Numbered from the stretch's first letter, positions 48,453 through 58,397 are shown. The stretch is DNA of 60,863 nucleotides from Pseudomonadota bacterium (GCA_023458315.1 JAEXAH010000123.1:1-60863); one strand, 5' to 3'. Notes: generated by a model not told the origin, from the sequence alone. Translations and numbers: made by a program.

Positions 48453-50653
48453 GACACGTCCGACTTCTTCAAATTGTGGGGCACGGACAAGGTAAATACG
48501 GTTTCAGCACAAGGCATATCGACAAAGGGGGTCGAGGTGACAGAGATCGATGCATCCGGCGCATGGGCCTCCATGACCGCACGGCAGATGGACAACCCCA
48601 ACCCGGTCCCCGGGAAATTATCAATCTCACCACGATCAATAGCATCATGATCAATAATTCTAATGCCAGGCTTAAATATCTCCTCAACATCTTTTTCCTT
48701 AATTACCTTACCTATATTTAAAATAGAGATTTTCCAAAATTTTTTATCAACTGATAGTGATATTAAAATTTCAGTTTCCTTCAAACCATACTTTATGGCA
48801 TTTTCAACAATATTTTGAACGGAAATAAGTATCCCTCCGCGATCACATTCAACAGTGTCCTGTTCCGTCGGAACCTTGTTCTCGACCCGAATTCGCATGC
48901 GGCGCGCCGCCGCCTCGATTCGGGCGAAGCGAACCACTTCGGTAACGATGGCGGCCAGGGAATGGCGGCCAAGGCGCAGCACCTCGGCCTTGCCCTTGGT
49001 GGTCCAGCGCGTTTCCTCAAGCAAGGCCATGGCATGGACCGCCGAAACCGCCGCGTTTTCCAGCGCCTTGCCGAAGCTCTTGCGGCGCACCAGCAATTCC
49101 TCGGCGGTCTGCGGATGTTCGCGCGCCAGTTCATAAGTATCAAGGGCCGTGCGGGCATAGCCCACCATGCCCTGGATGCTGGAGCGGACCGCGTGGCGGA
49201 TTTCCATCAAACGGCGACCGGTGGCGCTGTGAATCAAGGCACTCTGGAACAGCAGGGCGATACCGCCGGCGGCATGTTCCAAAATCTCGTATTCATGCAG
49301 CGGCATATTCTTCTTACGCATCTGCACCAGCAACGCACCGTGACCGACCCGAATGGCCACGACGAACAGCTCTGGCGGAGTGAGCATCGGGTGCAGGGTG
49401 CGCAAGGCAAGTTTGCGCCACGGCACCGTTTGCAACAAATTGGCAGAGCTGGACACTACCGGCGGAAAGCCGGGAATGCTGAAGCTGAGACCATCGATGC
49501 CATGGACATACGGTGCCAGGACGGCGACCAGCAGATCGGCGGCATCGGTCAGATCCAGATTCTCGGTGGCCGCCAGCTCGGCCAGGACGTTGGCCAGGAC
49601 ACCCTGCGCCCCGAATTGTTCGCTGCGCGGCAGAAATTCGACCACGCAATCCACCAGCGCCCGGATGATGTCCTGGTCGGTGCGGGTGAAGGCATCATGC
49701 AGGTAATGGTCGTTGCTTTTGTCCAGCAGCTTGATCTGCAAGGCCCCCAAGGGATGCCCGCGCAACGATCTGACCGCCACCGTCGCCGCCATCCAGGCCC
49801 GTGTCTTGCCCGCCACCTTTTGCAGATTGTCCAGCATCAACGAATTGGGCGGCGCATAGCCCAACCGCTTGATCTCCTCGGGATCGTTGATGTCACACAG
49901 CCGGACACAATCCAGACGGCTAAACACCGTGAACGTCAGGGTTTCCTGACCAGCCATCAACAGGCGCCGGTTCTGGGCATTGTCGGCGGCCGCGCCGTCC
50001 AGGGCGGCCACCGCCAGTTCCCGCCCCAGATCGGCGCCTTGCGGCCGGTACAGGATGGCATGGCGGGCGGTGGTGAAATGGCGGGCGGTTTCCGCCAGAA
50101 GCTGCAATTGCTTGTGCTGGTCGGCCGTGGCGTTGGCGCGGGTCTGGAAATGCTGTACCGCCATGGCCGGGCGGCTACGCCGTTCAGCGGTGATGGTGTC
50201 GGCGAACACCTGCCCGACCAGGGCCAGCAAATCCCAATCTTCCGTGGCCCCAGGCCCCAACAGCAGGTGCAGACGGCCGATATCCTCGCCGTCGCGCTGG
50301 ATGGGCAGCCATTTCTGCACCGGATCGGCGCCATGCAGACGACGAAACCACCCCAAAACCCGGCTGAGGGACGGGCTTTGCAAGTCTCCCGGTTCGTCCG
50401 CCACCGGCTGCGCGATGCGGCGCAGCAGGCTGGGCCGGGGATCGTCCTCTTTCGGATCATAGGCGTAACTGAGGCGCAATTCCGGCAGGCCGGAAGGACC
50501 GTCATCCACCAGCCAGAGCAAGGCCGAGGCCGCCCCCTCCTTCACCGACTGAACCGCCAATTGCAGCAAGGCCCGCCGGTCGCTGCCCAAACGGCCATGA
50601 TCAACCTCGCGCGAGGAGATTTTCAGCAGATCAGAGAAGAACGTCAGCGGCAT
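48449..50653 (-). CDS. Cytoplasmic GAF-type sensor histidine kinase
   Basis: This protein of 734 residues has no membrane segments. The N-terminal ~450 residues look like two or three GAF-type sensory modules. The phosphoacceptor is likely H487 in 'LMEIRHAVRSSIQGMVGY', an unusual HisKA-like helix. The HATPase domain has the N box 'NIVENAIKYG' and the G box 'GTGLGLSIC'. ATG 50653 is favoured by CAGGAT 4 bases upstream; a longer reading to 50689 is possible. The 3' part of the gene (48640-48850) is notably AT-rich. It is the first gene of the kinase-receiver-cyclase operon. Confidence 0.8.
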   Translation of the reverse strand: MPLTFFSDLLKISSREVDHGRLGSDRRALLQLAVQSVKEGAASALLWLVDDGPSGLPELRLSYAYDPKEDDPRPSLLRRIAQPVADEPGDLQSPSLSRVLGWFRRLHGADPVQKWLPIQRDGEDIGRLHLLLGPGATEDWDLLALVGQVFADTITAERRSRPAMAVQHFQTRANATADQHKQLQLLAETARHFTTARHAILYRPQGADLGRELAVAALDGAAADNAQNRRLLMAGQETLTFTVFSRLDCVRLCDINDPEEIKRLGYAPPNSLMLDNLQKVAGKTRAWMAATVAVRSLRGHPLGALQIKLLDKSNDHYLHDAFTRTDQDIIRALVDCVVEFLPRSEQFGAQGVLANVLAELAATENLDLTDAADLLVAVLAPYVHGIDGLSFSIPGFPPVVSSSANLLQTVPWRKLALRTLHPMLTPPELFVVAIRVGHGALLVQMRKKNMPLHEYEILEHAAGGIALLFQSALIHSATGRRLMEIRHAVRSSIQGMVGYARTALDTYELAREHPQTAEELLVRRKSFGKALENAAVSAVHAMALLEETRWTTKGKAEVLRLGRHSLAAIVTEVVRFARIEAAARRMRIRVENKVPTEQDTVECDRGGILISVQNIVENAIKYGLKETEILISLSVDKKFWKISILNIGKVIKEKDVEEIFKPGIRIIDHDAIDRGEIDNFPGTGLGLSICRAVMEAHAPDASISVTSTPFVDMPCAETVFTLSVPHNLKKSDVS

Positions 50654-50962
50654 CGATCCTGAAACCTTTAGCCAAGAGGCATTACACAATTATCATATGA
50701 CATTTCCATGAAGCGTTCTACCACCTAAGGATGCCATGCCGCACGCCCTGTGCCGCCCTCATGGGAGCAGGCGAAAGCGTGTCTTCCATTCAGGGGGGGC
50801 GATTTTGCTGCTCCACGAACATGCAAATATTTTGCATGTTTTGGCGCGGAGACGCCTCATGCCGGGGCCGCGCGGCTTATGCTGCGAAAGGCAAGCGGGC
50901 GGGATGGCCCGCGCCCGCCACCGAGGGCATCGGAGATCGCTTCCGATCACCGGGATATATGA
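50654..50962. other. Intergenic region upstream of the kinase-receiver-cyclase operon
   Basis: I see no gene here. It contains AT-rich sequence near 50680-50700 (cacaattatcatatgac), where the operon promoter could lie, and a repeated 'tgcaaatattttgcatg' palindrome-like run near 50820-50840. Short frames lack family resemblance. Confidence 0.4.
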
Positions 50963-51628
50963 TCAGCGCCCACGTTCCAGCATGGGCTTGATGCCTTCCA
51001 GCGCCTGGGCGATGCGGTCGGGCGGCACCGCGCGCAAATCCATGCCCAGCCATCCGGCCGGCAGTTCGAACTTGCGGTCGTCCACCGCGCCGACCCGCAG
51101 GTTGGACAATTCCATCTCCACCTGGCTTTCCTTGCCGCCGCCCTCGCTCAGCCAGCCCTCGGCGCGGACCAGGATGCCCTCTTTCGAGAACCAGGCGTCG
51201 CCGTCGAAGCGGGCGCCCTTGGCGCCGGTGGCCGCCACCTTGTAACGGGTGGCGCGGATGGCGCCGACTTTTTCCTCGGCCAGCTTGCGCCGCTCGACCA
51301 CCAGCCCGTCGATGCCGCCCGCCAGGGCGCCCACCGCCTGGAAGCCCAGCCCCACATACCAGCGGCCCGACGGCTTCATCAGATAGGCGGAATCGGTGTC
51401 GCGGCGCAGCAGCACCGACTGGCCGCCGCCCGCGGTGCCGAAATCGCGGCGCTCGCGGCCGAAGGCGTGCCACACCGTGCCGGAATAGGTGCCGCGATCG
51501 CTGCTGACGGTGAAGTCGGCGGTATAGGAGACCGGCACGTCCAGCAGATCGATGGCCTTTTCGGCGGCCCGCGCCGGCAGGCAGGCCAGCATCGCCGCAA
51601 CCACACCCAGACACAATCCGCGCAGCAT
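50963..51628 (-). CDS. Exported hypothetical protein
   Basis: This protein of 221 residues has a signal peptide ('MLRGLCLGVVAAMLACLPARA', cleavage after ARA), so it is periplasmic or outer-membrane associated. The mature part alternates beta-strand-like segments ('VSYTADFTVSSDRGTYSGTV', 'YLMKPSGRWYVGLGF', 'DAWFSKEGILVRAEGWL'), resembling DUF4412/LolA-like lipid-binding folds. I do not recognise a specific family. ATG 51628 is chosen because AAGGAGG lies 6 bases upstream. It is divergent from the hybrid kinase. Confidence 0.7.
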   Translation of the reverse strand: MLRGLCLGVVAAMLACLPARAAEKAIDLLDVPVSYTADFTVSSDRGTYSGTVWHAFGRERRDFGTAGGGQSVLLRRDTDSAYLMKPSGRWYVGLGFQAVGALAGGIDGLVVERRKLAEEKVGAIRATRYKVAATGAKGARFDGDAWFSKEGILVRAEGWLSEGGGKESQVEMELSNLRVGAVDDRKFELPAGWLGMDLRAVPPDRIAQALEGIKPMLERGR

Positions 51629-51778
51629 CCGCATCCTCCTTGGCGACCGTTTCACCCTGGCACCGCTTCGTGGCAGGGATAAGGCCGGTATTAACCCCTA
51701 AAACCGCTTCGGCGGCGCAGCGGCAAGGGGTAGCATGTTTCCCCGAAACGACAAAAGCCCCAAGGACAGCCGCCCCAC

Positions 51779-53863
51779 ATGATCGCCCATAGCGTCGCGG
51801 ACCAGTTGCGGCTCATCGACCGCGCCGTCACCACGCTGACCCGCTCGACCGAGGCGCTGTTGCGCGCCACCGACGAGACGGCGCTGCTGGAAGACATCTG
51901 TCGGGTGGTGGTCGAGGTGGCGGGCTATCGCCTGGCCTGGGTCGGCTATGCCCGCGACGACGCACCGCTGAGCGTCGCGCCGGTGGCGGTGGCCGGGCGC
52001 GGGCGCGGCTATCTGGATCAGGTGGCGGTGTCGTGGGCCGACCAGCCGCTGGGCCACGGCCCCACCGGCGCCGCCATCCGCGGCGGTCAGGCCCAGGTCT
52101 GCCAGGATATCGAGCAGGACCCGCGCATGGCCCCCTGGCGCGAGGCGGCGCGAAACCACGCCCTGCGCTCGGTGCTGGCGCTGCCGCTGGGCCAGGGCGC
52201 CGGGCGCATCGGCGCGCTGACCATCTACGCCTCGGAAACCGACGCCTTCGATCCCGACGTCATCCGCCTGATGGAAGACGTGGCCCGCAACCTGACCTAT
52301 GGCATCGGCGCCCTGCGCATGAAGGCCGAACACGACCGGGCGGTGCGCGAACTGGCGGAATCCGAGGAACGCTATCGCTCGCTGGTGGAACTGACCCCCG
52401 ACCCCATCCTGGTGCACAGCCAGGGCACGGTGCTGTACGCCAACCCCGCCGCCGCCCGGGTGTTCGGCGCCGAGGGCGACATCCTGCCCGGCCTGCCGCT
52501 GCTGGGGCTGTTCCATGTGGACGAACGCGAACAGGTGGCCCGCGCCCTGCCGCTGCCGTCGCCCGCGCGTCAGGTCAGCGAACACCGCATGGTGCGGCTG
52601 GACGGCGGCGAGTTCGAGGCCGAGATCACCGCCACCACCATCACCTTCCACGGCCTGCCCGCCCGCATCCTGGTGGTGCGCGACATCACCGAACGCAAAC
52701 AGGTGCAGGCGCAACTGGTGCAGACCGCCAAGCTGGCCACCCTGGGCGAGATGGCCGCCGGTCTGGTGCACGAATTGTCGCAGCCGCTGAACATCATGCG
52801 CCTGACCGCCGAGGGCGCGCTGCTGTTCATCGAACGCGGCAAGGCGACGCCGGAATGGCAGGCGCAGCAATTCCAGCAGATCGCCGACCAGGCCCAGCGC
52901 ACCGCCGAGATCATCGACGACATCCGCATCTTCTCGCGCCGCGACACCAGCCCCATGCTGGTGTTCGACGCCCTGGCGGCGGTGTCGGCGGCGCTGGGCG
53001 TGCTGGCCGGGCAATTGCGCCCCGACGAGATCACCCTGATCACCGACCTGCCCGCCCAGCCGGTGCTGGTGCGCGGCCGCCCGGTCCAGTTGGAACAGGT
53101 GGTGATGAACCTGTTGTCCAACGCCCACCACGCCCTGAAGGAAAAGCGCGAGCGCGAAACCCCGCCCGCGGGCTGGACCGCCTGCATCACCGTTTCGGCG
53201 CGGCGCGACGGCGGGCGGCTGCTGATCACCGTGGCCGACACCGGCCCCGGCATTCCCCAGGCCATGCGCGCCCGCATCTTCGAGCCGTTCTTCACCACCA
53301 AGGAGGCCGGGCGCGGCACCGGCCTGGGCCTGTCGGTCAGCTTCGGCATCATCGCCGCCATGGGCGGACGGCTGGAGGTGACGGACCGCGCGGGCGGCGC
53401 CTGTTTCGTCATCACCCTGCCGGTGGACGAGGAAGGCACCCTGGCGGCCAGCGAATTGCGCGACCGCCCGCCCAGCGCCGCCACGCCGCTGGACGGCCAC
53501 ATCATGGTGGTCGAGGACGAACTGACGGCGGGCGAAACCCTGGCCCGCTATCTCAAGGAACTGGGCTACCGCGTCACCGTGTGCGGCAGCGGCAACGAAG
53601 CCTGGGACACCTTCATGGGCGATCCCGCCGACGTGGTCATCACCGATCTGCGCATGCCGGCCGGCGGCGGCGAGCAATTGGTGGAAAAGCTGCGCGACTA
53701 TGACCCGCTGATGCCCATCGTCATCGTCACCGGCCATCTGGGCGCCACCGAACGGCTGGCCGAGAACCTGCAAGACGACCGCTGCGCCGTGCTGAAAAAG
53801 CCGGTGCCGCTGGGCAAGCTGGCCGACATCATCGCCGACTTCCTGAAGCCGCCCTCGGATTAG
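51779..53863 (+). CDS. Hybrid histidine kinase (GAF-PAS-HisKA-HATPase-REC)
   Basis: This soluble kinase of 694 residues has a GAF domain (about 35-180), a PAS domain (about 200-310), HisKA with H331 in 'GLVHELSQPLNIM' (a HisKA of the Gln-Pro-Leu type), HATPase_c ('NLLSNAHHAL', 'GTGLGLSVS') and a C-terminal receiver (about 570-690) with D623 in 'VVITDLRMP' and K near the end. No membrane segment is present. A NarL-type regulator begins 93 bases downstream and is the likely partner, possibly with the lone Hpt protein. Confidence 0.92.
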   Translation: MIAHSVADQLRLIDRAVTTLTRSTEALLRATDETALLEDICRVVVEVAGYRLAWVGYARDDAPLSVAPVAVAGRGRGYLDQVAVSWADQPLGHGPTGAAIRGGQAQVCQDIEQDPRMAPWREAARNHALRSVLALPLGQGAGRIGALTIYASETDAFDPDVIRLMEDVARNLTYGIGALRMKAEHDRAVRELAESEERYRSLVELTPDPILVHSQGTVLYANPAAARVFGAEGDILPGLPLLGLFHVDEREQVARALPLPSPARQVSEHRMVRLDGGEFEAEITATTITFHGLPARILVVRDITERKQVQAQLVQTAKLATLGEMAAGLVHELSQPLNIMRLTAEGALLFIERGKATPEWQAQQFQQIADQAQRTAEIIDDIRIFSRRDTSPMLVFDALAAVSAALGVLAGQLRPDEITLITDLPAQPVLVRGRPVQLEQVVMNLLSNAHHALKEKRERETPPAGWTACITVSARRDGGRLLITVADTGPGIPQAMRARIFEPFFTTKEAGRGTGLGLSVSFGIIAAMGGRLEVTDRAGGACFVITLPVDEEGTLAASELRDRPPSAATPLDGHIMVVEDELTAGETLARYLKELGYRVTVCGSGNEAWDTFMGDPADVVITDLRMPAGGGEQLVEKLRDYDPLMPIVIVTGHLGATERLAENLQDDRCAVLKKPVPLGKLADIIADFLKPPSD

Positions 53864-53956
53864 AAGCATTTTCGTGGTTTTAAGTAGACCCCGCAAACAG
53901 TCCGGCTATACTTTCCCGACGCCGCGGACTCCGGTTCCGCGAAGGGGAGAGGTCCG

Positions 53957-54631
53957 ATGAAAATTCTGGTCGCCGACGACCACAAGCTCGTCCGGGACGG
54001 CTTGAAGCCGTTCCTCCAGGAACTCGCCCCCGACGTCGAAGTGCTGGACGCCGCCAACATGGACGAGGCGCTGGCCGTCGCCGCCGCCCATTCCAACCTT
54101 GGCCTGGTGCTGCTGGACCTGATGATGCCGGGCATGGACGGACTCAAGGGCCTGGAAGCCCTGCGCGCCAAATGCCCCGGCGTGCCGGTGGTCATCGTCT
54201 CGGGTTTTTCCAGCCGCGACCACGTGGTGGCGGCGGTGCAGGCGGGCGCGGCGGGCTTCATCCCCAAGACGGTCAGCGGCACCGCCATGGTCAACGCCCT
54301 GCGTCTGGTGCTGTCGGGCGAGAAATACCTGCCGTCCTCGACCTTCTTCGAAGAAGCCGGCAGCCAAGGCATGATGATGCCCACCTCGCCGGCCCGTCCG
54401 GCCGGTGGCGTCCCCGCCCCCTTCGACAAGCTGTCGCGGCGCGAGGCCGAGATCCTGGCGCTGCTGATCGAGGGCCGCACCAACAAGGAAATCGCCCTGT
54501 GCCTGGACTTGCAGGAAATCACCATCAAGGTGCACCTGCGCAACGTCTATCGCAAGATCGGCGCCGCCAACCGCGCCCAGGCGGTCCGCATCGCCATGTC
54601 GTCCGGCTGGGTTCCGGCGGGCGCCGCCTGA
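53957..54631 (+). CDS. NarL/LuxR-family response regulator
   Basis: This transcription factor of 224 residues has a receiver domain (acidic D7-D8, phosphoacceptor D54 in 'LVLLDLMMPGMDGL', T in 'VIVSGFSS', K in 'FIPKTV') and a C-terminal LuxR-type helix-turn-helix ('LSRREAEILALLIEGRTNKEIA'). GGGGAGAGG precedes the ATG. Its position after the hybrid kinase suggests a pair. Target genes are unknown. Confidence 0.92.
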   Translation: MKILVADDHKLVRDGLKPFLQELAPDVEVLDAANMDEALAVAAAHSNLGLVLLDLMMPGMDGLKGLEALRAKCPGVPVVIVSGFSSRDHVVAAVQAGAAGFIPKTVSGTAMVNALRLVLSGEKYLPSSTFFEEAGSQGMMMPTSPARPAGGVPAPFDKLSRREAEILALLIEGRTNKEIALCLDLQEITIKVHLRNVYRKIGAANRAQAVRIAMSSGWVPAGAA

Positions 54632-54860
54632 TTCTGTGTTTTATAGGGCATGTCTGCGCAGGCTGTTGGTGGTTCATGTGGGGCGCCACCAGCGACGTTT
54701 CGCGGGACTTTGCTGCCCAATACAGCCGCCATGCGCGGACTTGATCCACTGGTGTCCGGTTTAAAATTCCGTAGTGCGGCGGATGTGCCCAGCCGACCTG
54801 GGGTTGACCGCTTCCGTCCTGCCAAGAGACACGGATTGCGCGGATGCCGCTTCGCGGCCA

Positions 54861-55067
54861 CGGATGGGCACGGATCATCAGAATTGCGTCATGCCGGGCT
54901 TGACCCGGCATGACGATTTCCCCAATGAATGCAGGACACGACATGTCGACGGCACGGTGCCCATCCGTGCTCGTCCGTGGCCCGCGCCAGCGGGCATCCG
55001 TGCAATCCGTGTCTCTTGGCACAGCATTCCCACCCAGGCACTCTCCGCGAGAACCTAAACCGGACAG
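54861..55067. repeat. Composite intergenic dispersed repeat, copy 2 (inverted relative to copy 1)
   Basis: It consists of part B (54861-54912) followed by part A (54912-55067), the reverse complement of the element at 8955-9218 and lacking the ~50-bp filler. Additional partial units flank it: a fragment with gtgtccggttta near 54752 and another with agagacacggattgcgcgg near 54825. The whole 54632-55271 stretch (640 bases) is otherwise without a gene I can support. Confidence 0.85.
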
Positions 55068-55271
55068 CCGTGAGTCAAGCCCGGCCATAACGAGCACTTC
55101 CCGGAAATCTGCGAAGAACCTATTTATTACGTCCCTCGCCGGGCGCGAACCTCCGGTTCGGCGGATCACTTCCGCCATGTCCCAGGCGCAGCCTTCCCCC
55201 GACACAGCCCGCCCTTGCGTTGACGACCGCTTTGGAGGATGTTGCGCCCTTCCACGTTTCGGGCAGGGATC

Positions 55272-55763
55272 ATGGCGACCGTTTTCCTAGGGCTGGGCAC
55301 CAATCTGGGCGACCGCGCCGCCAATCTGCGCGACGCCCTGACCGCGTTGTCGGCGCTGGGCGAGGTCGCGGCGGTTTCCGCCGTCTATGAAACCGCGCCG
55401 CTTTACGTCACCGATCAGCCCGCCTTTCTGAACATGGCGGCGCGGCTGGATACCGCCCTGGCGCCGCGCGAGTTGCTGGCCCGGCTGAAGCGGCTCGAGG
55501 CCGAGTTGGGCCGCGTCGCCTCGGTGCGCTATGGCCCGCGCCTGATCGACCTGGACATCCTGCTGTACGATTCCCGGGTGGTGGACGATCCCGACCTGGG
55601 CATTCCCCACCCCCGCCTGCACGAACGCCATTTCGCCCTGGTGCCGCTAGCCGACATCGCCGCCCAGGTGACGCACCCGATTCTGGGCCGCACCGTCGCC
55701 CAGTTGCTGGCCGCCCTGCCCGGCGACGGCGACGTGGTTCCGTCGGCCGTCACCCTGGCCTGA
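55272..55763 (+). CDS. folK: 2-amino-4-hydroxy-6-hydroxymethyldihydropteridine pyrophosphokinase
   Basis: This folate-pathway enzyme of 163 residues transfers pyrophosphate from ATP to 6-hydroxymethyl-dihydropterin. The family blocks 'FLGLGTNLGDRAANL', 'YETAPLYVTDQPAFLNMA' and 'RYGPRLIDLDILLY' (with the metal-binding DLD) are intact. ATG 55272, after GGCAGGGATC, gives the usual N-terminus. It is followed 30 bases later by folB. Confidence 0.95.
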   Translation: MATVFLGLGTNLGDRAANLRDALTALSALGEVAAVSAVYETAPLYVTDQPAFLNMAARLDTALAPRELLARLKRLEAELGRVASVRYGPRLIDLDILLYDSRVVDDPDLGIPHPRLHERHFALVPLADIAAQVTHPILGRTVAQLLAALPGDGDVVPSAVTLA

Positions 55764-55793
55764 TTTTTCCGTTTCCGCCTGCAAGGACCCGCC

Positions 55794-56174
55794 ATGTACG
55801 CCACCAACCCGGACGCCAAGCTGTATCGCATCCTGGTCCGTGATCTGGTTCTGAAATGCCTGATCGGCATCCACGCCCACGAATTGCTGGCACCGCAACG
55901 GGTGCGGATCAACGTCGACATGGCGGTGCTGGAACAGGCGGGGCCGATGTCCGACGACATCGCCAACGTCGTGTCCTATGAAGATGTGATCGAGGGCATC
56001 AAGCACATGCTGAGCCAAGGCCACATCAATCTGGTCGAAACCCTGGCCGAGAAGATCGCCGCCCTGTGTCTGGCCGACGAACGGGTGTCGTCGGTGCGGG
56101 TGCGGGTGGAAAAGCTGGACGTTTACGCCGAGGCCGCCTCGGTCGGCATCGAGATCGAACGCCGCCAGGACTGA
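55794..56174 (+). CDS. folB: Dihydroneopterin aldolase
   Basis: This enzyme of 126 residues precedes FolK in the folate pathway, converting dihydroneopterin to 6-hydroxymethyl-dihydropterin. Typical segments are 'DLVLKCLIGIHAHELLAPQRVRI' and 'YEDVIEGIKHML' with 'LVETLAEKIAALCL'. AAGGA lies before the ATG. It is adjacent to folK, though in reverse of pathway order. Confidence 0.93.
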   Translation: MYATNPDAKLYRILVRDLVLKCLIGIHAHELLAPQRVRINVDMAVLEQAGPMSDDIANVVSYEDVIEGIKHMLSQGHINLVETLAEKIAALCLADERVSSVRVRVEKLDVYAEAASVGIEIERRQD

Positions 56175-56245
56175 GCCCGGTCGCCCCTTGCCGCCGGGGG
56201 GCCAACCTGCCAAAGTTGACCCGTTCGGGGGAGAACCGAGGCACC

Positions 56246-58372
56246 ATGGGGCTGTTTCAGGGAAACACGCGTATCTGGCTGGGCGCCATTCTGATGGCGG
56301 CGGCCTGTTCCGCCGCCTCGGTGTGGCAACTGGCCGTCAGCCGCGAAGCCCACATGCGCGCCGCCGAGCAACTGGCCCTGTCCCTGTCCAGCGCCGCGGC
56401 GCAGCGCATGGCCGTCAGTTTGCGCGGCATGGACGTCATGCTGACGGAAACCGTCGAGAAAATCGGCGACCCCGCCCATCTGGACGCCATGCAGCAGGCG
56501 ACGCTGCTGGCCAAGCTGGACGTGTTTCCCGAACTGGACAGCATGGGGCTGGTGGATTCGCGCGGCTGGCTGCGCCACCTGATCCACCGCGACACCGCCC
56601 CCCGCCCGGTGCCCGAGGACATTTCCGACGCCCCGCATGTGCGCGCCATGGCCAATTCCTGGCAAGACCGCGCCCTGTTCATGACGCCGCCGGTGCCGGA
56701 ACGCTTCACCGGCCAGATGGTGCTGCTGTTGTCGCGGCCGATCGTCGGCCCCCATGGCGACTTCCTGGGCAGCGCCGGGTTGGCGGCGCGGGTGGATTTC
56801 ATCGCCGACGCCCTGGCCTCGGTGGTGCCCGAGGCGGGCGACGCCGCCGGCGCCTTCACCCCCGACGGCATCCTGCATGCCCGCTATCCGCGCGACGACC
56901 GCTTCATCGGCCGTTCCATCCGCGACAGCGGTCTGTACCGCGCCTATGCCGCCATCGGCGGCGCGGGCACCAACCGCCGCGCCCCCAGCTTTTCCGATGG
57001 CATCGAACGCATCGTCGGCTTCACCCCGGTGCCCAACTATCCGGTGATCGCCGCCGTCGGCATCGAACGGTCCAAGGTGCTGAACCGCTGGCGCCAGGAA
57101 ATGTGGGTGCATGGCGGCATCCAGGCGCTGTTCGTCGGCGTCATCTTCGCCCTGGCCCGCCGCCTGTCGCGGTCGGAACTGCGCCGTCAGGCGCTGGTCG
57201 GGCAGATGCTGGCCGCCGAGCGCGCCCATGTGGAAACCCTGGAAAAAGCGGTGGTCGACCGCACCGCCGAACTGAACGCCTCGCTGGAGGCGCTGGGGGA
57301 AAGCGAGGAACGTTTCCGCCGCATCGTCGATATCTCGCCGCTGCCGCTGGTGCTGACCCGGCGCCGGGACAGCCGCGTCGTCTATATCAACGAACGCGCC
57401 GCCGAAACCTTCGGCGTGCCGCAGCACAAGGCCGAGGGCGAAGTCGCCCCCGATTACTGGGTCAATCCCGAGGACCGCGCCCGCATGGTCGCCACCCTGG
57501 CTGCAGACGGCCTGGTGCGCAATCAGGAGGTGGTGCTGAAACGGGCCAGCGGCGAACGCTTCACCGCCCTGCTGTCGGGCGCCACGGTCAGCCTGCGCGG
57601 CGACGATCTGGTGCTGATCGCCGTGCTGGACATTTCCGAGCGCAAGCGGTTGGAAGAGGATTTCGCCCGTTCCAACCGCGACCTCGAACAATTTTCCTAT
57701 GCCGTGTCGCACGACCTTCAGGAACCGTTGCGCATGGTCGCCAGCTATCTGGGATTGCTGGAGCGGCGCTACCGCGACAAGTTGGACGACGACGCCCGCG
57801 AATTCATCGGCTATGCGGTGGACGGCGCCACCCGCATGAGCCGCATGATCACCGATCTGCTGGATTATTCCCGTGTCCACCGGCGCGGCACGCCGTTCGG
57901 CCCGGTGGCGCTGGACGACGCCCTGCGCGAAGCGCTGGCCAACCTGTCAACCGCCATCGCCGACAGCGGCGCCGACATCCAGGCCGCCCCCCTGCCCGCC
58001 GTCACCGGCGATTCCAGCCAGTTGATGCGGGTGTTCCAGAATCTGGTGGGTAACGCCCTGAAATACCGCCGCCCCGACGCCCCGCCCCACATCACGGTAT
58101 CGGCGCAGCAGCAGGACGGCCAGTGGGTGGTATCGGTAGCCGACGACGGCATCGGCATCGACCCGGCGGTGGCCGGACGACTGTTCCAGGTATTCCAGCG
58201 CCTGCACCCGCGCGGCGCCTATGAAGGCACCGGCGTCGGCCTGGCGCTGTGCCGCCGCATCGTGGAACGCCACGGCGGCCGCATCTGGGTGGAATCGGGC
58301 GGCGAGGGCCAGGGCTGCACCTTCCGCTTCATCCTGCCGCTGGTGCCGCCCGCCGAACCGGCGGCGCCATGA
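56246..58372 (+). CDS. Membrane sensor histidine kinase with periplasmic Cache-like domain
   Basis: This protein of 708 residues has an N-terminal membrane helix (about 11-31), a periplasmic dCache-like sensory domain to about residue 285 ('GLVDSRGWLRHLIHRD', 'RPIVGPHGDFLGSAGLAARVDF'), and a second membrane helix ('WVHGGIQALFVGVIFALA'). A coiled coil, one PAS domain, HisKA with H489 ('FSYAVSHDLQEPLR', phytochrome-kinase style) and HATPase_c ('NLVGNALKYR', 'GTGVGLALC') follow. No receiver domain is present. It reads toward gapR and ends at a shared terminator. Confidence 0.92.
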   Translation: MGLFQGNTRIWLGAILMAAACSAASVWQLAVSREAHMRAAEQLALSLSSAAAQRMAVSLRGMDVMLTETVEKIGDPAHLDAMQQATLLAKLDVFPELDSMGLVDSRGWLRHLIHRDTAPRPVPEDISDAPHVRAMANSWQDRALFMTPPVPERFTGQMVLLLSRPIVGPHGDFLGSAGLAARVDFIADALASVVPEAGDAAGAFTPDGILHARYPRDDRFIGRSIRDSGLYRAYAAIGGAGTNRRAPSFSDGIERIVGFTPVPNYPVIAAVGIERSKVLNRWRQEMWVHGGIQALFVGVIFALARRLSRSELRRQALVGQMLAAERAHVETLEKAVVDRTAELNASLEALGESEERFRRIVDISPLPLVLTRRRDSRVVYINERAAETFGVPQHKAEGEVAPDYWVNPEDRARMVATLAADGLVRNQEVVLKRASGERFTALLSGATVSLRGDDLVLIAVLDISERKRLEEDFARSNRDLEQFSYAVSHDLQEPLRMVASYLGLLERRYRDKLDDDAREFIGYAVDGATRMSRMITDLLDYSRVHRRGTPFGPVALDDALREALANLSTAIADSGADIQAAPLPAVTGDSSQLMRVFQNLVGNALKYRRPDAPPHITVSAQQQDGQWVVSVADDGIGIDPAVAGRLFQVFQRLHPRGAYEGTGVGLALCRRIVERHGGRIWVESGGEGQGCTFRFILPLVPPAEPAAP

Positions 58373-58373
58373 A

Positions 58374-58397
58374 AAAAGGGGCCCTTCGGCCCCTTTT
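58374..58397. terminator. Bidirectional intrinsic terminator
   Basis: AAAAGGGGCC (58374-58383) pairs with GGCCCCTTTT (58388-58397) around CTTC. Runs of A before and T after make it work for both the kinase on the plus strand and gapR on the minus strand. Confidence 0.9.

Noticed and set aside
54632..55271. Possible RNA gene or small genes in the 640-base gap
   Set aside because: Most of it is the dispersed repeat and fragments of it. The small frames are shared between repeat copies in both orientations, so they are products of the repeat.
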